Shown here: positions 1-8,197 of the stretch, piece by piece
Position numbering within the stretch: the stretch's first letter is position 1
How the letters are laid out: every line of letters begins with the position of its first letter
Origin: Bacteroides fragilis
GTDB taxonomy: Bacteria; Bacillota; Clostridia; Lachnospirales; Lachnospiraceae
Direction of reading: 5' to 3'
DNA: 25,737 nt
NCBI GenBank assembly: GCA_023664485.1
Contig: JAMPFK010000032.1
Location: 1 to 25,737 of the forward strand
Notes under the pieces: generated by a model
Databases searched by the model: none
What the model saw: the letters and a program-made list of their open reading frames with translations, nothing else
What the model was told of the DNA's origin: nothing
Position numbers and translations under genes: made by a program

Positions 1-106
1 CTGGACGGCCGCTCCTCCGGGCGGTAGGGTTTTATTTTATCACCTGTCCCTTCCCTTTGTCAAGGCCGTTTCTACATTTTTTTCCAGCAAATGTAACCTG
101 CAAATA

Positions 107-209
107 TATAGTAGACGACATAACAAATTGCTCTTTCCGGCTCTTGCAAAAGCCATATAGGTAAGCTTTTACAAGTCTGAAAAGGCAATTTCCAATATCG
201 TTAACTATA
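107..209 (+). repeat. 103-nt structured repeat element, copy 1 (candidate ncRNA, leader or MITE)
   Basis: This segment matches 23951-24053 (minus strand) without gaps at about 82 of 103 positions by hand count. Its ends are complementary: TATAGT at 107-112 against ACTATA at 204-209, followed inward by CGACA against TATCG. Further in, AAATTGC (125-131) can pair with GCAATTT (185-191). The apical hairpin has 11-nt arms, CTTGCAAAAGC (143-153) and GCTTTTACAAG (165-175), around an 11-nt loop. It lies upstream of the MGMT-like gene, with 157 nt between its end and that gene's ATG. The family is not recognised. It could be a structured RNA or a miniature inverted-repeat element. Confidence 0.75.
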
Positions 210-316
210 ACAGTTCAATCGATCAAATTACATCCTGAAATCTGCCTCATGCCATTTTGAAGTTCTGCCGGAATTTTTCAGCCGTAACGGCAGTACCCAA
301 AAATAAAACCGTCTCA

Positions 317-345
317 TTGCACACGGCAAAGAACGATATTATAAT
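317..345 (+). promoter_or_regulatory. Possible promoter of the MGMT-like gene
   Basis: TTGCAC (317-322), a 17-nt spacer and TATAAT (340-345) form a plausible sigma-A promoter. The predicted start of transcription, near 352, would sit at the edge of the AGGAGG ribosome site, giving a very short leader. That makes the call tentative, and a promoter further upstream near the structured repeat is an alternative. Confidence 0.4.
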
Positions 346-366
346 CGGGACAGGAGGTAAAATCAT

Positions 367-846
367 ATGGCAAATGAAAACAACAAAGATTTTAACGCTA
401 TGCTGCATAACAGCAAGGATATGCCCAGATTTCAGACGATTACAGATGAAAAGAGCATCCAAAAATATGGCGGAAGCCGTATGTACTTTGCGCCGCCAAT
501 CGACTACGACGAGGTCATGAAGCGGATTCCCTGGGGAAAGGTCATCACGGTCGGAAAGATCCGGGCGTACTTCGCAAAACTGAACAATGCGGATTTTACC
601 GATCCGATAACCGCAGGCGTTTTTGTTTCGATCGCGGCCTGGGCGAGCTTCCAGCGCACAGAAAATGAAACACCCTATTGGAGGACTTTGAAAGCGAACG
701 GAGAATTAAATGCAAAATATCCGGGCGGTGCGGAAGCGCAGAAAGACAAACTGGAAGCGGAGGGACACACGATCATCCAGAAGGGAAAAACTAATATCAG
801 ATACTATGTAAAAGACTATGAAGAGGCCCTTTTTGAATTATCCTGA
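367..846 (+). CDS. MGMT/ATL-like protein lacking the alkyl-acceptor cysteine
   Basis: The 159-residue product resembles the DNA-binding domain of O6-alkylguanine-DNA alkyltransferases and alkyltransferase-like (ATL) proteins. Residues 54-65 (IPWGKVITVGKI) match the 'IP.G.V.TYG.IA' segment, and residues 103-135 match the active-site region through the GG and 'LEAEG' motifs. Where true MGMTs have PCHR, this protein has PYWR (103-106), so the acceptor Cys is replaced by Tyr and the following His by Trp. It is therefore not expected to transfer alkyl groups. By analogy with ATLs it might bind damaged DNA, but this is inference. The first 45 residues are an extension with no recognised match. The ATG start has AGGAGG 9 nt upstream. 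It is a single gene, convergent with the CvpA-like gene. Confidence 0.7.
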   Translation: MANENNKDFNAMLHNSKDMPRFQTITDEKSIQKYGGSRMYFAPPIDYDEVMKRIPWGKVITVGKIRAYFAKLNNADFTDPITAGVFVSIAAWASFQRTENETPYWRTLKANGELNAKYPGGAEAQKDKLEAEGHTIIQKGKTNIRYYVKDYEEALFELS

Positions 847-911
847 ACCGCAGAGCAAAGTCGCAGCGGTCAGCGTTTTTGCAGCAAATACCGCGAGCCG
901 GGAAAGCATGA

Positions 912-1304
912 TCATCGGACTCCAAAATAATCTATCACCCGATACAGGAAGTAGGCACAGATGGCCGTCTCCCCGATTCCCATCACGGCTCCCAGCAGTT
1001 TATCCAGCCCGTGAATAACAGAAATATTGACAATAGCAGTTATCGGTCTGAAAATGAAGCTGCACAGCTTATAAACGATCCCGATTCCGATCAATCCTGC
1101 AATGCAGACCGTGAGCACGCTGAACGTTTTGGCCACGATGCTGCTGATTGTCAAAAAAAGGAGCGTAATGCAGACACAGGCGGCCGCAATGGAAAAAATA
1201 TTGACAAGCTCTTTGATCATCCCGTTTTGAAATCCTTTTCTGATCCGCCATGCCGCCATCAGAAGTATTACGAATATAAAAACCATTTTGAAGTCTATGT
1301 TCAA
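912..1304 (-). CDS. CvpA-like membrane protein, TTG start
   Basis: The 130-residue, strongly hydrophobic protein has about four membrane segments (roughly 5-20, 33-57, 60-85 and 104-125). The IRKGFQNGMIKEL segment after the first helix is typical of the CvpA/colicin V production family. In Firmicutes these short CvpA proteins are envelope-linked and of uncertain function. The start is TTG at 1304, chosen because GGAGG lies 6 nt upstream and no better ATG exists. The same leader module precedes an ATG at 14214, which supports this start. It lies downstream of the DUF5711-type gene on the same strand, separated by 181 nt of hairpin-rich DNA, so the two may be co-transcribed. Confidence 0.75.
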   Translation of the reverse strand: MNIDFKMVFIFVILLMAAWRIRKGFQNGMIKELVNIFSIAAACVCITLLFLTISSIVAKTFSVLTVCIAGLIGIGIVYKLCSFIFRPITAIVNISVIHGLDKLLGAVMGIGETAICAYFLYRVIDYFGVR

Positions 1305-1485
1305 ACTAATCCTCCATGTCAGAGCAGTTTAGATGACATCGCGCCGGGAATTTCAGATTCCCGGCTGCGCTCACAGCATATCCCCGGCTCCAACTCAAAT
1401 TGCCGGTTGAAAAATAAGCTGTCAAGCTTATTTTTCAGCCTGTATTTTTCACCTTTCAACCGTACTTTTCAGTGTATACACACCG
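1305..1485 (-). promoter_or_regulatory. Hairpin-rich intergenic region with mosaic repeat modules
   Basis: Three inverted repeats follow one another. The first is ATGTCA/TGACAT flanking 12 nt (1316-1339). The second is a GCCGGGAAT/ATTCCCGGC stem (1343-1365) that extends into GCG/CGC. The third has perfect 13-bp arms TGAAAAATAAGCT/AGCTTATTTTTCA, extendable to 16 pairs (1405-1440). A 10-bp palindrome, GTGTATACAC, lies at 1472-1481. The minus strand of 1393-1415 is identical over 23 bp to 14155-14177. No hairpin is followed by a good T-run in the gene direction, so terminator function is doubtful. Confidence 0.65.
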
Positions 1486-2685
1486 CTATTTCAGCTCAAT
1501 CGTATCGATGGAATCCGCCGTGACCAGTATATATCTGTAAGAAGCAGAAGTCGGAATCAGCGCATAAACGGCTTTTTCAAAATAGCCGGAATACTTTTCC
1601 ACACCGTCCATATTATAGACCTGACATTCCGATTCATTATAAATGACGATCTGGCCCTCCGCAAATACGATATCCGTGTACTCCATATCGAAGCCGATGG
1701 AAAGGCTCAGCTGGCCGGCCTTATTATAAATGTCCAGCCGGTATCTGCTGCTGCCGTCCGTGCTGTTAAAAACAAGCCCCACAGATTCTTTTCCATAATA
1801 AATTTTCTGCACGTCTTCATTGAACAGGCGCTCCCCGATATGAACCGGTATCTGCGTTCCTTCAAAAAACATGATCCGGTCGTCGGAAACGGCAAAAATT
1901 GTCTTTTCATCCAGGAAACGGGTATATCCCACGACTACATCCAGATAATCATACCCGCTGACATAATTATCCGTCCGGTTCTGGCCGACCTCTCCAAAAT
2001 TATAAAAAGCAACGCTGGATTTCAGCTCTCCGCTGTCCACAAACAGATAGGACACGCACAGAAGCGTTCCGTTCGGCGAGAGCGACAGACTGAACGGATA
2101 GCCGCTGTCCTTCATCGTCGTCCTGATACGCACCAGTTCTTTCCCTTTCGTATCGTAAAGGCAGATAAAGGTAAGGTTGGAGTCATCCAGAACGACCGCG
2201 ACAACACCGTTGGACGCTACGCAAAAATTTCTTATCGGCCTGTTCGTCGTAATCTGTCCCAACAGGCCGCCCGTATTCATTACATAAATATTTCTCCCAT
2301 TATAATCGCCGATGGCCGCCACGTTCTGACAGATATCGACCATCGGATTCTGCATTTCAAAAGTTTCGTTCCAGACCGCGTTTCCTTTTCCGTCCATACA
2401 GCTCGCGCCGTCCTTACTGTAGGTCAGTATGTATTCCGAAAAAGCGGCCAGATCGCCATTCTGCGGCTTTGTCATTTCTATCGAAGATACGGTCACGCTC
2501 TCCGTATATATCTTATTTTTCCATTGAATCAACAACAGCGCCACCGCCGCCGCCGCAAGGGCAAAAAGCAGCAGACTGCGGTAGAAAATCATGAATTTAT
2601 GACTTTTTATTTTTTCCAGATAGCTGATACGGGGCGTTTTTTCTTTATTCTTCTTTTTATTTTTAAAGTAATCCCTGACGTTCAT
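1486..2685 (-). CDS. DUF5711-family single-pass membrane protein
   Basis: The 399-residue protein has a basic, lysine-rich cytoplasmic N-terminus (1-32), one membrane helix (about 33-53) and a long extracytoplasmic part. The latter is made of short beta-rich segments with repeated 'D..G..V' and 'I..YN..G' patterns, suggesting a beta-propeller-like fold. The overall form matches proteins labelled DUF5711 in Lachnospiraceae, which have no assigned function. The ATG at 2685 is preceded by AAGGAATAACATAGG, a modest ribosome site. It sits between the LysM membrane protein and the CvpA-like protein, all on the minus strand, suggesting an envelope-related group. Family name from memory; function unknown. 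Confidence 0.7.
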   Translation of the reverse strand: MNVRDYFKNKKKNKEKTPRISYLEKIKSHKFMIFYRSLLLFALAAAAVALLLIQWKNKIYTESVTVSSIEMTKPQNGDLAAFSEYILTYSKDGASCMDGKGNAVWNETFEMQNPMVDICQNVAAIGDYNGRNIYVMNTGGLLGQITTNRPIRNFCVASNGVVAVVLDDSNLTFICLYDTKGKELVRIRTTMKDSGYPFSLSLSPNGTLLCVSYLFVDSGELKSSVAFYNFGEVGQNRTDNYVSGYDYLDVVVGYTRFLDEKTIFAVSDDRIMFFEGTQIPVHIGERLFNEDVQKIYYGKESVGLVFNSTDGSSRYRLDIYNKAGQLSLSIGFDMEYTDIVFAEGQIVIYNESECQVYNMDGVEKYSGYFEKAVYALIPTSASYRYILVTADSIDTIELK

Positions 2686-3029
2686 CCTATGTTATTCCTT
2701 TATAACATTCTGCATTATTATATCATCTAAACTCGCAAGCTCGCGCTTTCAGCGCTCCATGTCCGATTTCATCGGACGCCTGCTCGTTAATAACCGCATG
2801 AAAATCAAATGCCTCTCTGCGGCGCTTGATTTCCCTCTGCGGTTATTATATCATCTAAACTCGCAAGCTCGCGCTTTCAGCGCTCCATGTCCGATTTCAT
2901 CGGACGCCTGCTCGTTAATAACCGCATGAAAATCAAATGCCTCTCTGCGGCGCTTGATTTCCCTCTGCGGTTATTATATCATGAATAAGCTCATTCTTCT
3001 CGCTAACGCTCATTGTATCATATATTTCA
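2686..3029. other. 344-bp gene-free spacer built mostly of a tandem repeat
   Basis: No coding sequence is supported. Most of the spacer is the 128-bp tandem duplication at 2715-2982. The remainder (2983-3029), next to the LysM gene stop, holds short inverted sequences such as GAATAAGCTCATTC. No intrinsic terminator with a T-run was found for the LysM gene. Confidence 0.7.
2715..2982. repeat. Perfect 128-bp tandem duplication plus a 12-bp third start
   Basis: 2715-2842 and 2843-2970 are identical by eye over the full 128 bp, and 2971-2982 begins a third copy before diverging. Each unit contains several inverted repeats: GCGCTTTCAGCGC, CCGATTTCATCGG, and a larger hairpin with AATAACCGCA/TGCGGTTATT outer arms and AAATCAA/TTGATTT inner arms. 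Each unit start also reads TATAAT on the minus strand. It lies between two minus-strand genes, upstream of the DUF5711-type gene. Confidence 0.9.
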
Positions 3030-4373
3030 TCAGGGTAGTAATATTTTTTGTCCATATTTGATATTATCCGGATCTTTTATCTTGTTCAATTCGCAGATTT
3101 CCTTTACTTTTCCCGTATCTCCATATATTTTGATACTGATTTTGTAAAGGGTATCTCCCTTTTCAATCTTATAGTATTCCGCAAAATTTCTGGCAAAAGC
3201 CTGCTCACTCGGCGCCATCTCTTCCGCAGGAGCAGGTTCCTCTTCCGGAACGCCGCCGCTCTTTTCATCGACCTGTCCGCCCTCATCCTCCGCGCTGTTC
3301 TCCGGCCCGCTCTGGCCGTCGCCGTTCTCTGGTTCGCCCTGGCTGTCTTCATTCTCTACATCGCTCTCCGATTTGCTCTGTTCCTCCCCGCTCTCTGCCG
3401 CAGGTTCCTCCCAGCCCTGCGCCCCGGCTCCATCCGCTGCCGCGTTTTCGTCATTCTCCGGTTCTTCCTCCATAGCCGCCTGATTTTCTTCTTCAAACCT
3501 CGCGTCCAGATCTTCAAGCCGCAGGACCGTGCCTTCCGTCGGAATCCTTTCGCCCATAGCTTCTGTGCCGTCCTTTGTCCGCATATCAGAATCTGTACCG
3601 CCCGCCGCCTGCGCATCCGTCTCTGCGGCTTCTTCATTCTCCATCGCAAAAAAAACTTCCACCGCAGCCTGATTCAACTCTTCCAACTTCGTATAACTAT
3701 TGGTCGAATTGATGACAATCGCTATTAAGATGACAAAAATCGCTGATAACTGCACCGCCATAAATCCGCCTTTTCTTTTTCCCGAAGCTCCTTCGCCGGA
3801 ATGTTTTCGGCTTCCTGCCGGTATTTTCCGTCGCGGTTCTGCCTTATCCTGCGTCCCTTCGTCATTCCGCGTTCCTTCGCTATTCTGGGATCTTACGATA
3901 TTCTGGGGCCTCACTATGTTCTGCGGTCTGACAATGTTTCGGGCCTTTACGCCGGAAAGACCGCCGCCTGCCTGTACGCGTTCCCTGTTCCGCAGCCTGT
4001 CTCCGGCATCTTCCGCTTTTTGCTGCTCGACCATATAACTCTGCATAGCCTCATTGCTCTGATAAAAAATATAATATCCAGCCAGCTCGTACCGCTCTTC
4101 TCCTTCTTGTATGAAAAAAACCGGCATGTCCGGCGCCGGACGGCATGTAATTTCCTCCAGCAGCTCATATTGCGCAAAATGGGAAATCTCTCTCTGCCGC
4201 CCTGCCCCATATAAGTAATATTTGCGATTCTTCTGTTCTCTTTTTCCATAGAAAAAAATCCTTCCGCCGCCTCCGGCCCCGTAATTCTTCAAATAGGACA
4301 TCACATAGTCTTCTACATATAACTGATATGTTTCTTCTTTTTCCCCTTTGTGAATCACAATGTCTGCTGCCAT
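3030..4373 (-). CDS. LysM-domain single-pass membrane protein
   Basis: The product has 447 residues if translation starts at the ATG at 4373; a TTG at 4427 would add 18 residues. An N-terminal domain (1-120) with beta and aromatic-rich segments is followed by a basic linker with near-exact 'NIVRPQ' repeats (146-163). One membrane helix follows (about 205-223), then a very acidic Glu/Asn/Gly-rich spacer of about 160 residues. A C-terminal LysM domain (last ~48 residues) starts 'YYKIEKGDTLYKIS' and ends 'YGQKILLP'. LysM domains bind peptidoglycan. The arrangement suggests a cytoplasmic head, a membrane anchor, a flexible wall-spanning rod and a wall-binding tip. It shares its strand with the DUF5711 and CvpA-like genes downstream. 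Confidence 0.75.
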   Translation of the reverse strand: MAADIVIHKGEKEETYQLYVEDYVMSYLKNYGAGGGGRIFFYGKREQKNRKYYLYGAGRQREISHFAQYELLEEITCRPAPDMPVFFIQEGEERYELAGYYIFYQSNEAMQSYMVEQQKAEDAGDRLRNRERVQAGGGLSGVKARNIVRPQNIVRPQNIVRSQNSEGTRNDEGTQDKAEPRRKIPAGSRKHSGEGASGKRKGGFMAVQLSAIFVILIAIVINSTNSYTKLEELNQAAVEVFFAMENEEAAETDAQAAGGTDSDMRTKDGTEAMGERIPTEGTVLRLEDLDARFEEENQAAMEEEPENDENAAADGAGAQGWEEPAAESGEEQSKSESDVENEDSQGEPENGDGQSGPENSAEDEGGQVDEKSGGVPEEEPAPAEEMAPSEQAFARNFAEYYKIEKGDTLYKISIKIYGDTGKVKEICELNKIKDPDNIKYGQKILLP

Positions 4374-4430
4374 TTTTAATTCCCACGCCTTTCCCTGTGC
4401 CCGCAAACGGGCATACTTTTTTCTCAATAT

Positions 4431-4458
4431 AGCATAAAAACCGCGCGAAATTTATCAA
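4431..4458 (-). promoter_or_regulatory. Possible promoter of the LysM gene
   Basis: On the minus strand, TTGATA (4458-4453), a 16-nt spacer and TATGCT (4436-4431) lie upstream of the LysM gene, back to back with the tetR promoter. The hexamers are imperfect, so confidence is moderate. Confidence 0.4.
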
Positions 4459-4472
4459 ATCCCGCGAAGTCC

Positions 4473-4501
4473 TTGACGTTCTTCTTTTTCTGTGCTATAT
4501 T
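4473..4501 (+). promoter_or_regulatory. Promoter of the tetR-ABC operon
   Basis: TTGACG (4473-4478), a 17-nt spacer and TATATT (4496-4501) make a good sigma-A promoter about 43 bp before the TetR start. An autoregulatory operator is expected here from family knowledge, but no clear palindrome was found. Confidence 0.65.
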
Positions 4502-4544
4502 AAATCATGCGTTTTAAATCAAATGTTTTAGAAAGGAGAGCGCA

Positions 4545-5144
4545 ATGCCTCCAAAAGCGAAATTCACCAAACAGGAAATTCTGCAGAAAGCTTTGGAAAT
4601 CGTCCGGACAGAAGGAATCGACAGGCTCACATCACGCGAACTGGGGGCACGGCTGAACAGCTCAGCCCGGCCGGTCTTTACGGTCTTTGAAAATATGGAG
4701 GAGGTAAGGCAGGAAGTCTTCCAATATGCCAAAGAGCTGTACAGGCAATACATTGAGCAGGGTCTGAAAGCAGACCTGCCATTCAAAGGCGTCGGCGTTT
4801 CCTATATCACGTTTGCAATGGAAGAACCAAGGCTGTTCCAGTTATTGTTCATGAGCGCGCCCGCCGCGGAGAAGGATTCTGAAAAAGCCGTTTCCGCCAA
4901 TATATCACAGATTCTTCCTCTAATCGACGCCAGCTATGAAAAAATTCTGCATTCGGTTCAGGAATCCTACGGATTGGACCGCCAGACAGCCGACAGGCTT
5001 TATCGGCATCTTTGGATCTACACACACGGAATTGCCACGATGTGCGCGAACAGACTGTGCAGTTATACGATGGAACAGATTTCCGAAATGATGACGGAAG
5101 TTTTCAAAGGGCTTCTTTTTCTTATAAAAAACAAAACGCAATAA
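4545..5144 (+). CDS. TetR/AcrR family transcriptional regulator
   Basis: The 199-residue protein has an N-terminal helix-turn-helix (about 8-50). It reads 'FTKQEILQKALEIVRTEGID' then 'LTSRELGARLNSS' as the recognition region, with a helical ligand/dimer domain after it. Residues from about 75 on resemble the TetR C-terminal domains with a 'LYRHLWIYTHGIA' segment. The ATG has GGAGAG 6 nt upstream. The ABC ATPase gene starts 23 nt after its stop, so it probably controls its own operon with the ABC transporter. The ligand cannot be told from sequence; a peptide or antimicrobial substrate is only a guess. Confidence 0.85.
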   Translation: MPPKAKFTKQEILQKALEIVRTEGIDRLTSRELGARLNSSARPVFTVFENMEEVRQEVFQYAKELYRQYIEQGLKADLPFKGVGVSYITFAMEEPRLFQLLFMSAPAAEKDSEKAVSANISQILPLIDASYEKILHSVQESYGLDRQTADRLYRHLWIYTHGIATMCANRLCSYTMEQISEMMTEVFKGLLFLIKNKTQ

Positions 5145-5167
5145 GCGTTCTTATGGAGGCAGCCGCT

Positions 5168-5860
5168 ATGATACGAATCGAAAATATACACAAATATTAT
5201 GGAACAGGCGAGAGCAGGAATGAAGTTTTAAAAGGCATTTCCCTGCAAATCAGGGACGGCGATTTCGTCGTTCTTCTGGGGGCCTCAGGTTCCGGCAAAT
5301 CTACTCTGCTGAATATAATGTCCGGACTGGAACGCGCGGAAGAAGGCGCGGTATATTACGGGGAAACGCAGCTTGACCGGATGACGGATAAGGAGCTGAC
5401 CGAGTTCCGCAAAAAGAACATCGGCTTTATTTTTCAACAGTATTATCTTCTTCCGAACCTGAACGTGGATAAAAATGTCAAAATGGGCGCCGACCTGGCC
5501 GGCAACAAAGAATACCGCCGGGTAATAAGCGCCGTAGGGCTTGAACAAAAGCTTCATAAATATCCGCATGAATTGAGCGGCGGCGAACAGCAGAGGGTTT
5601 CCGTCGCCAGAGCGCTCGCCAAAAAACCGAAAGTCCTGTATCTCGACGAACCGACCGGCGCGCTGGATGAAGCAACGGGAAGGCTCGTGCTCGACTATAT
5701 CAGCAAATTACAGAAAGCGTCCGGCTTTACCGTCATTATGGTAACGCACAATCAGAATATCGCGGAAATGGCAAACACGGTAATCCGCATGAACAGCGGC
5801 CGTATCGTGGATACCTGTCAAAATGCGGAATCGAAAACCGCCTATGAAATTGCATGGTAG
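5168..5860 (+). CDS. ABC transporter ATP-binding protein (MacB/LolD/BceA type)
   Basis: The 230-residue nucleotide-binding subunit has Walker A GASGSGKST (38-46), a Q-loop 'FQQYYLLPNL', signature LSGGEQQRV, Walker B VLYLDEPTGALD and switch His in VTHN. The 'FQQ..LLP.L.V..NV' and 'EPTGALD' features are those of ATPases that pair with FtsX-type permeases, and one follows 27 bp downstream. The start is the ATG at 5168, with GGAGG 8 nt upstream. An in-frame extension further upstream overlaps tetR and is rejected. The acidic, non-standard tail after the H-loop is short. It likely powers export or mechanotransmission rather than import. Confidence 0.9.
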   Translation: MIRIENIHKYYGTGESRNEVLKGISLQIRDGDFVVLLGASGSGKSTLLNIMSGLERAEEGAVYYGETQLDRMTDKELTEFRKKNIGFIFQQYYLLPNLNVDKNVKMGADLAGNKEYRRVISAVGLEQKLHKYPHELSGGEQQRVSVARALAKKPKVLYLDEPTGALDEATGRLVLDYISKLQKASGFTVIMVTHNQNIAEMANTVIRMNSGRIVDTCQNAESKTAYEIAW

Positions 5861-5887
5861 AGGGAATGCCCTGAAAGGAATAAGATT

Positions 5888-7024
5888 ATGATCGTCAATT
5901 ATAAGGATACCTGGAAAATGGCCAGCATTACGGTCATCAGCTTCTGCGCCGTTCTCGTATGTGCACTGTTTCTGAATTTCAATCTGGATCTTGCGGACGC
6001 GGCGGATAAAATTACTTCGCCGGTGTCCCAGCGCTATTATGATGCGGAGGTCATGACCGGGAAAGTCACCAGCGGCCTGTCAGGCGGATGTCTTCTGCTT
6101 ACAACGGCCGTTCTGCTCTGCTTTTATGTAGGGCATTATATCGATACCCACCAAAAGGAACTCGGCATTTTGAAAGCGCTCGGCTATTCCCGCCTGCGCA
6201 TCGCCAGAGGATTCCGGGTTTTCGGATACAGCGTCTTACCCGGCACGGCCGCGGCCTATCTGTGCGCCCATCTGCTCATGCCGTCTTTTTATGAAGTGCA
6301 GAATGCGGACGGATTTCTGCCGTTATTCGACGCGCGTTTTCATCCGGGACTCTGCTTTTTACTGGTCTTCCTCCCGGCCCTGTTCTTTTCTCTGCTTGCC
6401 GTTTGCTACAGTTATCTGAAATTGAAGGTATCCCCGCTTACGCTCTTACGGGGAAAAGAATTAAGAAAAATCGTTAAAGCGAAAAAGGATTCCGACCTGC
6501 CTTTTTTGCAGGAACTGAGAAAAAGCAATGTGCGCCAGCGGAAATCCCTCCTTTTTTTCATTACTTTTGCCGTGTTCTGTTTCTCGTCGATGATGCAGAT
6601 GTCTTTCAGCATGGATGAGCTCGCGAGCCGGATGATGGCGGTTATGATCATGGCGATCGGTATCGTCCTCGCCTGCGTCACCCTTTTTCTCGCGTCCACT
6701 TCCGTTGTCAAAGCGAACGGAAAGACGATTACGATGATGAAGGTATTCGGCTATCAGAGCGCGGACTGTTCCAGGGCGGTCCTTGGCGGTTATCGTCCAT
6801 GGGCATACTTCGGCTTCGCGCTTGGGAGTGCTTATCAGTATCTTTTGCTGAAAATTATGGTGTCCGTCGTTTTTGCGGATTTTGAAGATATACCGGAATA
6901 CCATTTTGATTTCCCGGCATGCCTGTTGACGCTGTTCTGTTTCGCCGTGCTGTATGAAACGGTGATGTTCTGCTATACGAAAAAAATGGAGAAGCTGTCG
7001 GTGAAGGAGATCATGCTGGAATAA
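5888..7024 (+). CDS. Compact duplicated FtsX-type ABC permease
   Basis: The 378-residue membrane protein shows two FtsX-like halves. The first half carries 'DTHQKELGILKALGYSRLRIARG' after a membrane helix, the coupling segment of FtsX/MacB permeases. The second half carries the matching 'VKANGKTITMMKVFGYQ'. About eight membrane segments are visible. Large extracytoplasmic domains, present in BceB and MacB, are missing. It begins directly with a cytoplasmic-looking segment (MIVNYKDTWKMA) that in longer relatives follows other domains, so it may be a trimmed version. It ends in 'KLSVKEIMLE', typical for the family. It forms an operon with tetR and the ATPase and ends before the terminator at 7071-7102. 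Confidence 0.8.
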   Translation: MIVNYKDTWKMASITVISFCAVLVCALFLNFNLDLADAADKITSPVSQRYYDAEVMTGKVTSGLSGGCLLLTTAVLLCFYVGHYIDTHQKELGILKALGYSRLRIARGFRVFGYSVLPGTAAAYLCAHLLMPSFYEVQNADGFLPLFDARFHPGLCFLLVFLPALFFSLLAVCYSYLKLKVSPLTLLRGKELRKIVKAKKDSDLPFLQELRKSNVRQRKSLLFFITFAVFCFSSMMQMSFSMDELASRMMAVMIMAIGIVLACVTLFLASTSVVKANGKTITMMKVFGYQSADCSRAVLGGYRPWAYFGFALGSAYQYLLLKIMVSVVFADFEDIPEYHFDFPACLLTLFCFAVLYETVMFCYTKKMEKLSVKEIMLE

Positions 7025-7070
7025 ACCGTCGTGTGGAACCGACGATTATAAGAATTTCCTGTAGAGGAAT

Positions 7071-7102
7071 AAAAACCGCCGCCCGGCGGGCGGCGGTTTT
7101 TT
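7071..7102. terminator. Bidirectional terminator between the permease gene and galM
   Basis: A perfect stem CCGCCGCCC (7076-7084) / GGGCGGCGG (7088-7096) is flanked by five A and six T, so it can end transcription in both directions. It serves the permease gene on the plus strand and galM on the minus strand. Confidence 0.92.
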
Positions 7103-7120
7103 CAGGACCTCAATTTTGTT

Positions 7121-8164
7121 TTATTCAAACCGATACACCGTTACCGCATCATAATCCCTGTCCGGTCCGAAAATATCGGACGGGAAATTCGGTTTATTGA
7201 CCGCATCCGGGAAATACTGCGTTTCGAGGCACATTCCCGCTCTCGGCTCATAGATCGCTCCGCCTTTCCCGGTCGTCGTTTTAATACAATTCCCCGCATA
7301 GAACTGTACGCCGGGAAGCGTTGAAAAGGCTTTCAGCCTTCTGCCGCTCTTTTTATCTTCCACCACCGCGATTTCACGAAGCGTTCCGTCGGCGCCGTCG
7401 ATAACGAAATTATGGTCGTAGCCCTGCCCCAATTTCAATTGTTCAAAATCAGCCTCAATATCCTGCCCAATCGGTTTCGGGCTCGTAAAATCCATCGGCG
7501 TTCCCGTTACCGGAACAATTTCTCCTGTCGGAATGGAACCCGGCAGAACCGGCGTATAACAGCCCGCATGAATCGTCAGAATGTGGTCTTCGATCCTGCC
7601 GGCCTGATGCCCGCTTAAATTGAAATAAGTATGATTCGTCATATTGATAACCGTATTTTTATCGGAAGTCCCATGATATTTCAACTGCAGCGCATTGTCC
7701 GCGGAAAGGCTGTAAGTCATCGTAATCCTTTTATTGCCGGGAAATCCCATATCTCCGTCCGGCGCTTCCAGGAACAGGGTAACGCTGTTATCTCCCGTCT
7801 CCGCGACTTCCCATACCCGTTTATGATAACCATATTTTATACTGCTGTGCAGATTATTCGGCCCGTCATTAGCCTCTATCCGATAGGCTTTTCCATCGAT
7901 ACGGAATCCGGCGTTTCCGGTACGGTTCGCGCTCGGTCCGATCGTCGTTCCGAAAAAGCTCTCGTTCTCATAATAATCTTCCAGCTTATCGAATCCCAAT
8001 ACGACATCGTCCACCCCGCCGTCTTTGTCCGGCACATACCAATTGACAAGAATCGCACCGAAAGTAATCAGCCGCGCTTTCATTCCGTTCTCATTTTCCA
8101 GCGTAAAAGCATATACCTCTTTTCCGCCCCTCGTCTTTCCAAAAAGTTCCTTCGTAACCGCCAT
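7121..8164 (-). CDS. galM: Aldose 1-epimerase (galactose mutarotase)
   Basis: The 347-residue enzyme interconverts alpha and beta anomers of hexoses in the cytoplasm. Family motifs are clear: 'NRTGNAGF' near 80, 'NNLHSS' near 103, the catalytic base His178 in NMTNHTYFNL, and the catalytic Glu314 in MCLETQYFPDA. The start is the ATG at 8164 because GGAGG lies 7 nt upstream; an ATG eight codons earlier (8188) lacks such a site. It follows recR by 33 nt and is probably the last gene of the dnaX-ybaB-recR operon, an unrelated metabolic passenger. Its transcription ends at the shared terminator. Confidence 0.93.
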   Translation of the reverse strand: MAVTKELFGKTRGGKEVYAFTLENENGMKARLITFGAILVNWYVPDKDGGVDDVVLGFDKLEDYYENESFFGTTIGPSANRTGNAGFRIDGKAYRIEANDGPNNLHSSIKYGYHKRVWEVAETGDNSVTLFLEAPDGDMGFPGNKRITMTYSLSADNALQLKYHGTSDKNTVINMTNHTYFNLSGHQAGRIEDHILTIHAGCYTPVLPGSIPTGEIVPVTGTPMDFTSPKPIGQDIEADFEQLKLGQGYDHNFVIDGADGTLREIAVVEDKKSGRRLKAFSTLPGVQFYAGNCIKTTTGKGGAIYEPRAGMCLETQYFPDAVNKPNFPSDIFGPDRDYDAVTVYRFE

Positions 8165-8197
8165 GCTCCATCCTCCGTTTTTGTTCATTCTATGCCG

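Larger units (their letters stand above)
1..366 (+). other. Gene-free leader region holding a structured repeat
   Basis: No convincing coding sequence is seen here. A GC-rich inverted sequence near 9-24 followed by T-rich DNA could be the end of a terminator from a gene outside the window, but this is weak. The main content is the 103-nt element at 107-209. The rest (210-366) is an AT-rich stretch leading to a possible promoter at 317-345 and the AGGAGG ribosome site of the gene at 367. Confidence 0.5.
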